A stretch of DNA of 8,281 bases, from NCBI GenBank assembly GCA_017542725.1, contig JAFXWR010000339.1:1-8281 (forward strand), written 5' to 3'. The notes under the pieces were generated by a model. It did no database searches. It was not told the DNA's origin and saw only the letters and a list, made by a program, of their open reading frames with translations. The translations under genes were made by a program, and so were the position numbers. Shown piece by piece: positions 1 through 7,568 of the stretch (the first letter of the stretch is position 1; each line of letters begins with the position of its first letter). The DNA comes from Lachnospiraceae bacterium. Its GTDB lineage: Bacteria; Bacillota_A; Clostridia; Lachnospirales; Lachnospiraceae.

Positions 1-2110
1 TTATAAGCACAGGGGATTTTTCGTCTGAATCACCTTCACTACTTACTTTAGTGAATGACAAAATTAGTTTGTCAGTAGGATTAGTCATGGCAAGGTATAT
101 ATAAAATCTCTGATTAAGTGTCGTCTCTATAGTAGTCTGCGATAGTTCTTTAACATTTTTTGCAAATAATTCTCTTATGGCGTCATCAATTAAACTAAAA
201 TCTGAGTTTTTAGAAGGAACAGCGCTTTGGTTTAAACCTAAGAAAAACTCTATTTTGGGATTGTCAAACCTTGACCTCATAAGGTCACCGACAACTACTT
301 GGTCAAGTGAAAATGGTATACTTTTCAACGCCTTATTGCTTAAGCCTGCATCAAACATTCTCCTAAACTCTTCTATAGAGATATCTGATGATAGATACTC
401 TGACTTATCTTTCTCTTTGTATTTTTCCAAATTACTTAAATCATTTATTATGTTTTCAACAACCTCTTTACTATACTTAAATATAGCGCTTATACGACTA
501 TAACTTATGTCTTTCTCCATCATATCATCTATTTGCTTATCTAGTATTTCATACTTTTTATTTAATTCTGAATTCTCGATAAAACTAATTAGAGCTTTTA
601 TATAATTATTGATGCTTTTATCACCTTGCAAATCTTCATAAAGCATAATCAATGGTTTAATATAATTCTTTTTTATGTTATAAATCTTTTCCTTCTTATC
701 GTCAGGAATTTTTATCTTTTCAAAACCTGTCTTATATCTATCAAAACCTCTTATGGCATGCTCTAGTACAAAATTATCAAACTCATATACTTCTCTATTT
801 TTCTCGTTAATTCCAGAATTGATATATCTCATAATACTTTCATAAGAAAAATTATAGTTGATTACATCAAGCGCTGATCTAATTGTTTCTATATAAGGTG
901 AATTAATTATTCTTTCTGAATCATCAATAAACAATGGAATGTTATATTTGTCAAATGCTTTAATAATGAAATTTCTATAGTTTTCTATTTGTGGTACAAC
1001 GATTCTTATGTCATTGTACTTATACCCCTTATTTCTAACTAAATCAAAAATTCTTTGAACAACATTTAATACTTCTTCCCTTATGTTGTCAGCAACAAAA
1101 TAGTCAATGTTCTTAACATCAATATCTTCTTTTTCGTAATTAGTCCTATATATGTTCTGTTCAATAAAGCTCAGATCATACTTTTCATCGCTATATTTTA
1201 GTACTGTATCCTTTATACTATCAACACATAGTAAATCTTCAATATTTTTTGTATCAATAGCACCAGCTATATCTTTTATAAACTTTTTACTTAAATAGAA
1301 TAAGTCAGTATCTTCTATATCAGATTCTACATTAAATGTCTTAATTTCAACCGGGTCTCTATAATCCACAGCCACAAATACTTCAGATGCTTTTGATACT
1401 ATCTTTTTGAATATACTTAACTGTATAGGAGTAAATCCAGTAAACCCATCAAAGGCTACTATTGCGTTATCAAAAATATTTACGTCCTCTATTCTCTTAT
1501 CAAGCAAATCATATTTATCTTCTTTTATAGAAAAGTGCATATCTATAAGAACTTTTTTAAACTCATCAAAAATAAGTTTAAAATCATTTAATTTGTCCCT
1601 ATAGATATCACTTTTTTTGGCACTAATAACTTTATCTATATCGTCACTACTTACGCTATAGGCATAGAACTCTGATACAACTTGAGTTAGTTTTCTTGCA
1701 AAACCAACTCTATTTACCATCTTGTCACAAAACTTAAGCTTATTTGCCTTGGCGAGTTTAGATAGCACAAGCGACAAAATCATAGTCTTCATGTCATCGT
1801 CTATAACATTTTCTTTAATTGGTTCTATATTTAGTATCTCAAATACATTGTGAGCAATTCTATCAAATGATACAACATCTATATTTAAAATGCCTGAGCC
1901 AAAGCCTTTTTCAATTGACTTTTTAATCATAGTTCTCTGCTTGTCATTTGTATCTTGCTCTGGAACTATAAGTATAAATTTTTTATTTAAATCTATTTTT
2001 GATTTGTCGTTTTGGTTTCTTGACATATCAAGAAAGCGATTGTAAATCCAATCGCTTTTTCCTGAACCATGACTACCAATAATTAACTTTACTTTAGTCG
2101 CATCTTTCAT
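1..2110 (-). CDS. addB: ATP-dependent helicase/nuclease subunit AddB, N-terminal part (runs off left edge)
   Basis: AddB pairs with AddA in the AddAB complex, which resects double-strand DNA breaks up to Chi sites for RecA recombination in the cytoplasm. The frame is open from an ATG at 2110 to the window edge: 703 residues, about 60% of a usual AddB. A Walker A motif GSHGSGKS lies at residues 12-19, very near the N-terminus as in Bacillus AddB. It is followed by FILIVPEQD (45-53), the AddB-like DGFTGFTPIQ (221-230), a second-half helicase-like segment IRIVVPQIENY (368-378), FIDDSERIINSPY (394-406) and FFLGLNQSAVPSKNSDFSLID (622-641 region), which matches the AddB 'FLGLNQGVFP' block. The C-terminal nuclease domain and Fe-S cysteines would lie outside the window. 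It follows rpoD by 57 bases. The chosen ATG has no Shine-Dalgarno at normal distance (see the leader entry); no other standard in-frame start exists after the upstream TGA. Family identity is secure; the exact start is less so. Confidence 0.93.
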   Translation of the reverse strand, partial: MKDATKVKLIIGSHGSGKSDWIYNRFLDMSRNQNDKSKIDLNKKFILIVPEQDTNDKQRTMIKKSIEKGFGSGILNIDVVSFDRIAHNVFEILNIEPIKENVIDDDMKTMILSLVLSKLAKANKLKFCDKMVNRVGFARKLTQVVSEFYAYSVSSDDIDKVISAKKSDIYRDKLNDFKLIFDEFKKVLIDMHFSIKEDKYDLLDKRIEDVNIFDNAIVAFDGFTGFTPIQLSIFKKIVSKASEVFVAVDYRDPVEIKTFNVESDIEDTDLFYLSKKFIKDIAGAIDTKNIEDLLCVDSIKDTVLKYSDEKYDLSFIEQNIYRTNYEKEDIDVKNIDYFVADNIREEVLNVVQRIFDLVRNKGYKYNDIRIVVPQIENYRNFIIKAFDKYNIPLFIDDSERIINSPYIETIRSALDVINYNFSYESIMRYINSGINEKNREVYEFDNFVLEHAIRGFDRYKTGFEKIKIPDDKKEKIYNIKKNYIKPLIMLYEDLQGDKSINNYIKALISFIENSELNKKYEILDKQIDDMMEKDISYSRISAIFKYSKEVVENIINDLSNLEKYKEKDKSEYLSSDISIEEFRRMFDAGLSNKALKSIPFSLDQVVVGDLMRSRFDNPKIEFFLGLNQSAVPSKNSDFSLIDDAIRELFAKNVKELSQTTIETTLNQRFYIYLAMTNPTDKLILSFTKVSSEGDSDEKSPVLI

Positions 2111-2133
2111 TAATTTATTATATGGGCTCGCAA
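2110..2133 (-). other. Candidate 7-codon leader minigene coupled to addB
   Basis: A TTG at 2133 opens a frame reading M-R-A-H-I-I-N and then TAA. The last A of that TAA is the A of the addB ATG (TAATG overlap), the arrangement typical of stop-start translational coupling. A Shine-Dalgarno-like AGGGG sits 7 bases before the TTG, whereas it is 30 bases from the addB ATG. What is seen is the overlap and the spacing; that it is translated is inference. Alternatives are initiation of addB at an in-frame ATT (2134) or a leaderless addB mRNA. Confidence 0.35.
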
Positions 2134-2137
2134 TGCT

Positions 2138-2145
2138 TCACCCCT
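2138..2145 (-). promoter_or_regulatory. Strong Shine-Dalgarno in the rpoD-addB gap
   Basis: AGGGGTGA in the 57-base gap is the only strong Shine-Dalgarno-like sequence upstream of addB. It is correctly spaced for the TTG at 2133 or the in-frame ATT at 2134, but much too far (about 28-30 bases) from the addB ATG at 2110. It therefore decides how addB translation begins. Confidence 0.55.
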
Positions 2146-2167
2146 ACATCATACAATGCATTTAATA

Positions 2168-3598
2168 TCATTTTATTATGTCTTGCAAACTTCTTGCCCT
2201 AATTTTAAGTTTTCTTAACGCCTTGTCCTCAATTTGTCTAATTCTCTCTCTTGTAACTTTTAATTCTTTTCCGACTTCTTCTAGTGTCCTTGGATGATCA
2301 TCATCTATGCCAAATCTCAAAATTAATACCTTTCTTTCTCTCTCTTTTAGCCCCGCAAGCAAACCTTGTATTTTTTCTTTAAGCATAACTCTCTCTGCAT
2401 TAGTCTCTGGAGAGATGACATTCTGATCTGCTATGAAGTCAGCTACTATAGAATCATCTTCGTCTCCCACTGGTTTATCAAGCGAGATTGGATCCATTGC
2501 TATCTGTATAACCTCTTCAACTTTTTCCTCTGTCATCTTCATACCTTTTGCAAGTTGCTTTATAGATGGTTCATAACCAAGTTCAGCAGTGAGTCTTTTC
2601 TTTTCTTTATTTAATCTATTAATTGTCTCAACCATATGAACAGGTATTCTTATAGTCTTACTTTGGTCAGCAAGTGCTCTTGATACAGCCTGTCTTATCC
2701 ACCAAGTAACATAAGTAGATAATTTAAATCCCATCTTATAGTCAAATTTCTCAATACCTCTTGTAAGTCCCAAATTTCCCTCTTGAATCAAGTCAAGAAG
2801 AGAAAGCCCATGTCCTATATATCTTTTTGCAATTGAGACAACAAGTCTTAGATTACATTTGATTAAAACTTCTTGAGCTAGTTCCCCTCTCTTAACTATC
2901 TTTAGTTCATCTGCAGTGAGTTTGATTGCTCTTGCAGGATCGATAGGAAGTTGCTCATCAAGTTTTTTCTTTCTAAGTAATACTTGGGCATCTTGCTTCT
3001 CTTTTGCAAGACGCTTTTCTCTCTCTATATTGAGAAGAGAATACTGTCCTATTTCTTTTAAATACATTCTCACAGGGTCATCAAGACTTACGCCTTCAAA
3101 TATGTCATCTTGACCGGTAACTATATCTTCAGTTTCGTCAAACTCATCAACAGCAATTACATCATCGTCTTTTGGTTCTTCTGGATCTTTGTCATCATCA
3201 TCTTCTTCTATAAATACATCTTCATCTTCTTTAAGTTTCTTAACTAAATCCTTTTCTTTACCTTTGAAATTGAATGCTATTGGAGCATCATTTGACAACT
3301 CATCATCTTCATCAACTCCATTGGCACCCACCTGTTCTTTCTTATCTTTCTTTTTCTCAAGCGCATTACTTTGCTTGATTGACTTTTTATCAACTTTAAC
3401 ACTCTTTTTACTTGAAGTCTTTGTGGTTTTAGAAGGTTTTGCAGGCTTTGTAGTTTTAACTGACTTAGAAGCTTTTGTAGCCTTAGAAGGTTTTACTGCC
3501 TTAGAGGGTTTACTTACTGATTTCTTAACATTTTTATTTACTGCCTTTGCTGCTTTATTAACTACTTTCTTAACTTTACTATTATTAAGTTTCGCCAT
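2168..3598 (-). CDS. rpoD: RNA polymerase sigma factor RpoD (sigma-70/SigA type) with Lys-rich N-terminal tail
   Basis: A 476-residue group 1-type sigma factor that directs RNA polymerase to housekeeping promoters. Region 1.2 begins about residue 172 (DDPVRMYLKEIGQ). Region 2 spans about 247-318, with NLRLVVSIAKRY, DLIQEGNLGL and the -10 recognition helix TWWIRQAVSRALADQ. Region 3 contains IRIPVHMVETINRL at its junction with region 2 (317-329). Region 4 spans about 413-467 with RTLEEVGKELKVTRERIRQIE, the -35 helix-turn-helix. The unusual part is the N-terminus: residues 1-89 are lysine-rich with repeated KPSK/TKPxK-like units, followed by a strongly acidic stretch (about 94-166); I cannot recognise a normal region 1.1. 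The start is firm: AGGAGA lies 4 bases upstream of the ATG. The gene follows rsmI by 8 bases, and its Shine-Dalgarno overlaps the rsmI stop, suggesting coupling. No dnaG lies next to it, unlike the common dnaG-rpoD arrangement. Primary sigma role is inferred from near-consensus regions 2 and 4. Confidence 0.96.
   Translation of the reverse strand: MAKLNNSKVKKVVNKAAKAVNKNVKKSVSKPSKAVKPSKATKASKSVKTTKPAKPSKTTKTSSKKSVKVDKKSIKQSNALEKKKDKKEQVGANGVDEDDELSNDAPIAFNFKGKEKDLVKKLKEDEDVFIEEDDDDKDPEEPKDDDVIAVDEFDETEDIVTGQDDIFEGVSLDDPVRMYLKEIGQYSLLNIEREKRLAKEKQDAQVLLRKKKLDEQLPIDPARAIKLTADELKIVKRGELAQEVLIKCNLRLVVSIAKRYIGHGLSLLDLIQEGNLGLTRGIEKFDYKMGFKLSTYVTWWIRQAVSRALADQSKTIRIPVHMVETINRLNKEKKRLTAELGYEPSIKQLAKGMKMTEEKVEEVIQIAMDPISLDKPVGDEDDSIVADFIADQNVISPETNAERVMLKEKIQGLLAGLKERERKVLILRFGIDDDHPRTLEEVGKELKVTRERIRQIEDKALRKLKIRARSLQDIIK
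3332..3598 (-). other. Histone-H1-like lysine-rich tail encoded at the rpoD 5' end
   Basis: Residues 1-89 of the sigma factor are dominated by Lys, Ser, Thr, Ala, Val and Pro. Residues 30-69 hold imperfect short repeats of the KPSK / KATK / KTTKPAK kind (positions about 3392-3511). The segment is low-complexity, likely disordered and strongly positive, so nonspecific DNA or RNA binding is a reasonable inference. Similar K/A-rich extensions are known on some other bacterial primary sigma factors, but the sequences are too repetitive to align as homologues. Confidence 0.8.
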
Positions 3599-3602
3599 AT
3601 TA

Positions 3603-3608
3603 TCTCCT
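3603..3608 (-). promoter_or_regulatory. Shine-Dalgarno of rpoD overlapping the rsmI stop
   Basis: AGGAGA lies 4 bases before the rpoD ATG, and its first two bases are part of the rsmI TAG codon. This fixes the rpoD start and implies that ribosomes ending rsmI uncover or re-use this site. Confidence 0.8.
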
Positions 3609-4440
3609 ATTTTACTTTCAATTCTTTATATATTTCTCTCTTATCTACATTTCTGTCTGATGCAACTTTCTTCATCGCATCTTTATCACTTAGTCCTTCA
3701 GCAATATACTTTTGATAATGTTCCTCCACACTTATAGATAGCCATTTTTCAATCTCACTATTTTTGAGTTGGTTCTTATCAACCCCACTTACTGTAAGTG
3801 CAAACTCACCTTTTACATCTCTACTTTCAAAGACATTATATATTTCTTTTATAGTTCCTCTTACAGTTTCCTCATGAACTTTAGTCATCTCTCGCGACAA
3901 AGAAGCTTTTCTTTCTTCACCAAATACTTCGATTAACTGTTTTAAATCTTTTAGTATATCATGTGGCGAAATGTAAAACACCATGGTTCTTGTCTCGGAC
4001 TTCAAACCTTCTAATTGTTCTTTTCTCTTTTTGTTGTCATCTTTTAAGAATCCAACAAATACGAAACTATCTGAATCGAGTCCACTAAGAACTAGTGCAT
4101 TTATAACTGCTGAGCAACCAGGGACTGCAGTGATCTCTATATTTTCTTCTATGGCAAACTTCACAAGAACGTTGCCCGGATCAGATACTATTGGCGTCCC
4201 TGCATCAGTCACTATCGCTACATCTGCACCTTTTTTTATCATGTCTATGATGTTACTTGCTTTGTCGTATTTATTATGTTCATGATATGAAGTAATTTTA
4301 GTATCAATATCAAAATGATTTAACAACTCTCTCGTTCTTCTTGTATCTTCCGCCGCAACTAAATCTACAGATTTAAGTACTTCTACTGCACGAAATGTCA
4401 TATCTTGCAAGTTCCCTATCGGAGTTGAAACTATATACAA
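3607..4440 (-). CDS. rsmI: 16S rRNA (cytidine(1402)-2'-O)-methyltransferase RsmI
   Basis: RsmI 2'-O-methylates C1402 of 16S rRNA in the ribosomal P site using S-adenosylmethionine. The 277-residue protein has the expected tetrapyrrole-methylase (SAM) fold motifs: YIVSTPIGNLQDMT at the N-terminus, AEDTRRTRELL (30-40), VTDAGTPIVSDPG (77-89, the family signature and cofactor loop), VPGCSA (106-111), FYISPH (155-160; often FYExPHR in the family) and SREMTKVHEE (182-191). The C-terminal part, about 236-277, is a small helical extension normal for the family. The start is a TTG codon: the in-frame region back to the upstream TAA holds no ATG, GTG or other TTG, and an AAGG Shine-Dalgarno lies 7 bases upstream. 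It sits 19 bases after the ECF gene and 8 before rpoD. Assignment is firm. Confidence 0.97.
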   Translation of the reverse strand: MYIVSTPIGNLQDMTFRAVEVLKSVDLVAAEDTRRTRELLNHFDIDTKITSYHEHNKYDKASNIIDMIKKGADVAIVTDAGTPIVSDPGNVLVKFAIEENIEITAVPGCSAVINALVLSGLDSDSFVFVGFLKDDNKKRKEQLEGLKSETRTMVFYISPHDILKDLKQLIEVFGEERKASLSREMTKVHEETVRGTIKEIYNVFESRDVKGEFALTVSGVDKNQLKNSEIEKWLSISVEEHYQKYIAEGLSDKDAMKKVASDRNVDKREIYKELKVK

Positions 4441-4447
4441 TTTCCAA

Positions 4448-4451
4448 CCTT
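4448..4451 (-). promoter_or_regulatory. Shine-Dalgarno for the TTG start of rsmI
   Basis: AAGG lies 7 bases before the TTG at 4440, inside the 19-base gap after the ECF S component. It supports a non-ATG start for rsmI; the first codon aligns with the Leu of the family's usual 'K-L-Y-I-V' opening. Confidence 0.6.
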
Positions 4452-4459
4452 GTTTTCCA

Positions 4460-5059
4460 CTAGATGTTTCTTAAAACTCTAACTACAATTGGGCATACTA
4501 TCGCACATATTATTGCCTCTGGTATACCATTTGTGACTACTGTCATACCGAGTACAGTCAATATATTTTGTCCAACTATTGTAGTATACTCTCTACCAAA
4601 AATTATAAATATAAGTAGAAGCACCAACAATGTATTAGTCATACTACCTGCTATGGATGAAAGCACATCAGCTTGCAAACTATTTTCATTGTTACTTGTC
4701 AACGAAAACATATCTGACACTAAGACAGGAGTAAGACCTGCAAGTATTCTCGGTACAAAGCATATCACTAAGCTTCCTACATTGCCCTTGTACATAGCCG
4801 CTTCTGAAAATGGAGTGAATAAAAATGCTGTAGGAAATGCTGGCATAATAAATGTCCAATATATAAAACTATATAATCCGAAAACTCCTCCCACAATCAT
4901 GCCAACTTGTTTTCCAAAAGTTAGCGCTGCGATTATCACAGGCACCATTGACAAAGTTGCTGCTATCGGTCCTAATGGTATAGTCCCTAGAGGTGTAAAA
5001 CAAAATATAGTTTCAATCGCAATAATAAAACAAATTTTGAGTGTTGTTTTTAATTCCAT
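4460..5059 (-). CDS. ECF transporter S component, substrate unknown
   Basis: A 199-residue hydrophobic protein with about six membrane helices (approximately 8-25, 34-49, 52-70, 94-116, 133-153 and 165-197), the size and topology of energy-coupling factor S components. The loop after helix 1, TPLGTIPLGPIAATLSMVPV (22-41), and the helix 4 region FVPRILAGL (101-109) resemble the ECF S family that includes vitamin transporters of the pantothenate/riboflavin/unknown kind. Such proteins bind the substrate and rely on shared EcfA/EcfA'/EcfT, none of which is in the window. I see no AxxxA motif in helix 1, where many S components contact EcfT; a C10-A14 small-xxx-small pair may stand in for it. It starts 4 bases after the nucleoside kinase stop, with only a weak GTAGGT Shine-Dalgarno, so it is probably coupled to it. 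That context suggests a nucleoside or base as substrate, but the sequence cannot show this. Confidence 0.82.
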   Translation of the reverse strand: MELKTTLKICFIIAIETIFCFTPLGTIPLGPIAATLSMVPVIIAALTFGKQVGMIVGGVFGLYSFIYWTFIMPAFPTAFLFTPFSEAAMYKGNVGSLVICFVPRILAGLTPVLVSDMFSLTSNNENSLQADVLSSIAGSMTNTLLVLLLIFIIFGREYTTIVGQNILTVLGMTVVTNGIPEAIICAIVCPIVVRVLRNI

Positions 5060-5063
5060 AAAC

Positions 5064-6710
5064 TTAACCTACATTCATGATACTTTGTCCAATGAATTCT
5101 CTTATTATAGAATGCCTTGGTATAGCATCTACACCTGCACCCAAGAAGTAATTCAATATCTTAATAAGTCGTCTTGCAACTCCGCCCACCTCTTCATCTT
5201 CAGACAAATCAAATAAGTAAGCTAAAACTTTATTTTTCAAAACGCTGAACTCATATATGAGAGCTGAGTTAAAATAGATATCTGCATTTTCTTGAAATGG
5301 GAAAATGGCTATCTCTTCTCCTCTTCTCACACTTGGCCATCTCTTCATAGTATCCTTCGCACTCACGCCTCTTGTACGCACATCCCTAACTATTCTTCTT
5401 ATAAGCCTCAAATCCGAAGTTGCTATTCTGTTTGCATTGTCAATACTAACTTCAGTAAGAGCTGATATATATATCTTAAATACATCTTCAGGATCAAACA
5501 TAGGTATGAGCTTAGGATTTAAGCAATGTATACCTTCTAGTATGATAATTTCATTGTTTTTAATTTGTAGGGTGTTACCGTGAAACTCTTTTATACCAAC
5601 TTGGAAATTAAAAGTTGGCATTTGCACTTCTTTTCCATCCAACAAATCAGCAATCGTCTTATTTAAAAGTTCTATATCAACTGCATCAATGCTTTCAAAA
5701 TCATATTCACCCTTTTCATCTTTTGGTGTGTCTTTTCTCGCTTTAAAAAAATTGTCGCTTGCTATAGGATGTGGTATCACATCTAAGGCCTGTAAATGAT
5801 ACATAAGCCTGTGAGAAAATGATGTCTTGCCACTACTTGAAGGGCCTGCAATAAACACTATTCGTTTTCCAGACGCTTTAACCACTTCGGCTATGTCTCC
5901 AATCTGTTTATCTTGATACGACTCAGTCATAACCACCAAATCATCAAAATGATTTCTAGCAATTTCTCTATTAAGTTTGCCAATGGTATTTATGTTGAGT
6001 TTTTTAGCCCAATCCGTAGAGGTATTTAAAGTACTAAAAGTCTTTTCACCTATCTCTCTTACAACTACATCCTTTTCATCATCTGTATCAGAGACTACAA
6101 GAAATACTCCTTTATAATATTGTACGAACTCAACATACTTTACAAAACTTGTATCATATAAAACTTCGCCATTAATATATCTCGCATAATCTCCTATAAA
6201 TCTCAGATTGACCTTAGGTCTATAGCTGTAAGTAAAAAGAAGTTTCACGTCTTCTATCTCTTCTTTGTCAATTATGTCAAGAGCTTCCTTTTTTGTAAAT
6301 GTTTCTTTTTTTATGACAAGAGCCTGATTAGACAGTTCTGCAAATTTTTCTTTTATATGTTCTATGTCTCTACCAGTTATATCTTTGCCATCAATTTCAA
6401 AATAATATGCATTCTTAATTCTAAATTTGAGTCCTGCCTTTGCATCAGATCCAAAAATATCTCTCATAACTTTTAGAAGCATAAATGTAGCAGTTCTCAT
6501 GTAGGCATTCTTTACAACTTCATTATCATAATACAAGAACTCAATGTTTTCACCATCTTTTACATGCCTTCTAATTTCTTTTACTACGCCATTCGACTTC
6601 AAAAGGAAAGGCATCTTCTCGCCACCAAGATTATGCCTTTTTATCAGGTCATAGTAAGTTATTCTTTCATTAAACTCAATTATATTATTATTTATATTTA
6701 TTTGTGCCAT
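5064..6710 (-). CDS. Uridine kinase-like nucleoside kinase with N-terminal TGS-like and ThrRS-like region
   Basis: The C-terminal half (about 280-548) is a phosphoribulokinase/uridine kinase-type P-loop domain: Walker A GPSSSGKT at 289-296, [24 protein letters not shown] (317-339, described by its ends: substrate-side S-D-N-F-F and acidic D-E pairs), LEGIHCLNP (391-399), [11 protein letters not shown] (438-448) and WPSVRRGEE (458-466). The expected reaction is ATP-dependent phosphorylation of uridine or another nucleoside to its monophosphate. The N-terminus (about 1-70) looks like a TGS domain, and 70-240 resembles the threonyl-tRNA synthetase second additional domain, but the H-x-x-x-H metal pair is replaced (R72 and F76). 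This two-part architecture is recurrent in Clostridia and related anaerobes, and the role of the front half is not settled. The ATG overlaps the end of the uridine phosphorylase gene by 23 bases and lacks a strong Shine-Dalgarno, which points to translational coupling. Substrate specificity is inferred. Confidence 0.9.
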   Translation of the reverse strand: MAQININNNIIEFNERITYYDLIKRHNLGGEKMPFLLKSNGVVKEIRRHVKDGENIEFLYYDNEVVKNAYMRTATFMLLKVMRDIFGSDAKAGLKFRIKNAYYFEIDGKDITGRDIEHIKEKFAELSNQALVIKKETFTKKEALDIIDKEEIEDVKLLFTYSYRPKVNLRFIGDYARYINGEVLYDTSFVKYVEFVQYYKGVFLVVSDTDDEKDVVVREIGEKTFSTLNTSTDWAKKLNINTIGKLNREIARNHFDDLVVMTESYQDKQIGDIAEVVKASGKRIVFIAGPSSSGKTSFSHRLMYHLQALDVIPHPIASDNFFKARKDTPKDEKGEYDFESIDAVDIELLNKTIADLLDGKEVQMPTFNFQVGIKEFHGNTLQIKNNEIIILEGIHCLNPKLIPMFDPEDVFKIYISALTEVSIDNANRIATSDLRLIRRIVRDVRTRGVSAKDTMKRWPSVRRGEEIAIFPFQENADIYFNSALIYEFSVLKNKVLAYLFDLSEDEEVGGVARRLIKILNYFLGAGVDAIPRHSIIREFIGQSIMNVG

Positions 6711-7494
6711 CTTTGTTTTCTTTGATCAGTAATCTTATAGCTTCTACTGCAGCTTTAATTGCTTTGTCAGTATCATGTGATACCGGGTTTGCAAGGCCTC
6801 TCTTTTCTCTTTCTTGGTTAGCTACTACATGAAGGACTGTGCCAACCTTTACCCCCAATGCACTTCCCACTACAAAGAGTGCTGCCGACTCCATCTCAGA
6901 TGCCTTACATCCAAGTTTACACCAAGCCTCCCACTTATTTATAAGTTCATATGAAACTGGTGATTTCTCAGGACTATGTTGACCATAAAAACTATCCTTG
7001 CACTCAACAACACCTGTGTGATAATCATACTTTAAATTCTTTGACGCATCAACTAAGGCATTAGTAATTTCAAAATTAGACACTGCAGGCCATTCAATTG
7101 GAGCATACTCTTTTGATGTTCCTTCCATTCGTATTGCCCCAGTTGCTATTACAACATCATCTGACTTTACATCTATGTCCATGCCACCGCAGGTGCCAAC
7201 TCTTATAAAGTATTTCGCACCGACTTTGGTTAGTTCTTCCATGGCAATGGCAGCACTTGGTCCACCTATACCTGTAGAGCAAACCGATACTTTGACACCA
7301 TCAAGTGTGCCAGTATAAGTAATATACTCTCTATTATCTGCTATGAGTTTTGCATCGTCAAAGTATTTGGCAATTTTTTCACATCTCTTTGGATCTCCTG
7401 GTACAATCACATATTCTCCAACATCACCGGGTTTTAGTTTTATATGGTATTGTTCTCCAGCATCTGAATATATATTCTTGTTTTCCTTTGTCAT
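6688..7494 (-). CDS. udp: Uridine phosphorylase (nucleoside phosphorylase-I family)
   Basis: A 268-residue cytoplasmic enzyme expected to cleave uridine with phosphate to uracil and ribose-1-phosphate in pyrimidine salvage. Visible motifs are VPGDPKR (31-37, phosphate site), [16 protein letters not shown] (73-88), RVGTCGGM (98-105), [11 protein letters not shown] (166-176, the uracil-side segment of uridine phosphorylases) and SEMESAALF (199-207, ribose site). The GQ and EMES pattern favours uridine over purine nucleosides. I set the start at the ATG at 7494, because AGGGGGAG lies 8 bases upstream. A longer frame from an ATG at 7533 would add 13 hydrophobic residues, lacks its own Shine-Dalgarno, and would place the strong one inside the gene. 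It follows rpoC by 74 bases and overlaps the nucleoside kinase by 23. Purine nucleoside phosphorylase is the main alternative, less likely. Confidence 0.93.
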   Translation of the reverse strand: MTKENKNIYSDAGEQYHIKLKPGDVGEYVIVPGDPKRCEKIAKYFDDAKLIADNREYITYTGTLDGVKVSVCSTGIGGPSAAIAMEELTKVGAKYFIRVGTCGGMDIDVKSDDVVIATGAIRMEGTSKEYAPIEWPAVSNFEITNALVDASKNLKYDYHTGVVECKDSFYGQHSPEKSPVSYELINKWEAWCKLGCKASEMESAALFVVGSALGVKVGTVLHVVANQEREKRGLANPVSHDTDKAIKAAVEAIRLLIKENKDGTNKYK

Positions 7495-7502
7495 CTGTGC
7501 CG

Positions 7503-7510
7503 CTCCCCCT
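7503..7510 (-). promoter_or_regulatory. Strong Shine-Dalgarno of the uridine phosphorylase
   Basis: AGGGGGAG lies 8 bases before the ATG at 7494. It decides the start in favour of this ATG over the in-frame ATG at 7533. In the 74-base gap upstream I see neither a clear terminator hairpin nor a convincing -35/-10 pair, so read-through from rpoC is possible. Confidence 0.8.
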
Positions 7511-7568
7511 AAAAACAGAATAGAAACTAACATTAAAACAATTGCACTAACTCTAATCTTTACTTATG

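Noticed and set aside
177..1604. Short plus-strand frames at 177-503 and 1407-1604
   Set aside because: Both are shadows of addB, whose continuous minus-strand frame carries recognisable AddB motifs through the whole stretch.
2144..2161. Five-codon ATG frame (M-H-C-M-M) just after the rpoD stop
   Set aside because: It has no Shine-Dalgarno, and a frame this short is expected by chance in AT-rich sequence.
3189..3737. 182-codon plus-strand open frame rich in Ser, Leu and Phe
   Set aside because: It is the antisense of the Lys- and Asp-rich rpoD 5' end; K, D and E codons read backwards give L, F and S with few stops. No Shine-Dalgarno or motif supports it.
4464..5216. 250-codon plus-strand open frame
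   Set aside because: It lies antisense over the ECF S component and the kinase 3' end; its composition is what the reverse of a hydrophobic membrane-protein gene gives, it has no family motif, and the minus-strand genes explain the region.
7495..7533. Longer uridine phosphorylase starting at the ATG at 7533
   Set aside because: No Shine-Dalgarno precedes 7533, while a strong AGGGGGAG with 8-base spacing precedes 7494; the extra 13 residues are hydrophobic and not typical of the family.
7511..7568. Promoter in the rpoC-udp gap (TTGTTT with TATTCT)
   Set aside because: The spacer would be only 13 bases and neither hexamer is close to consensus; no other convincing pair was seen.
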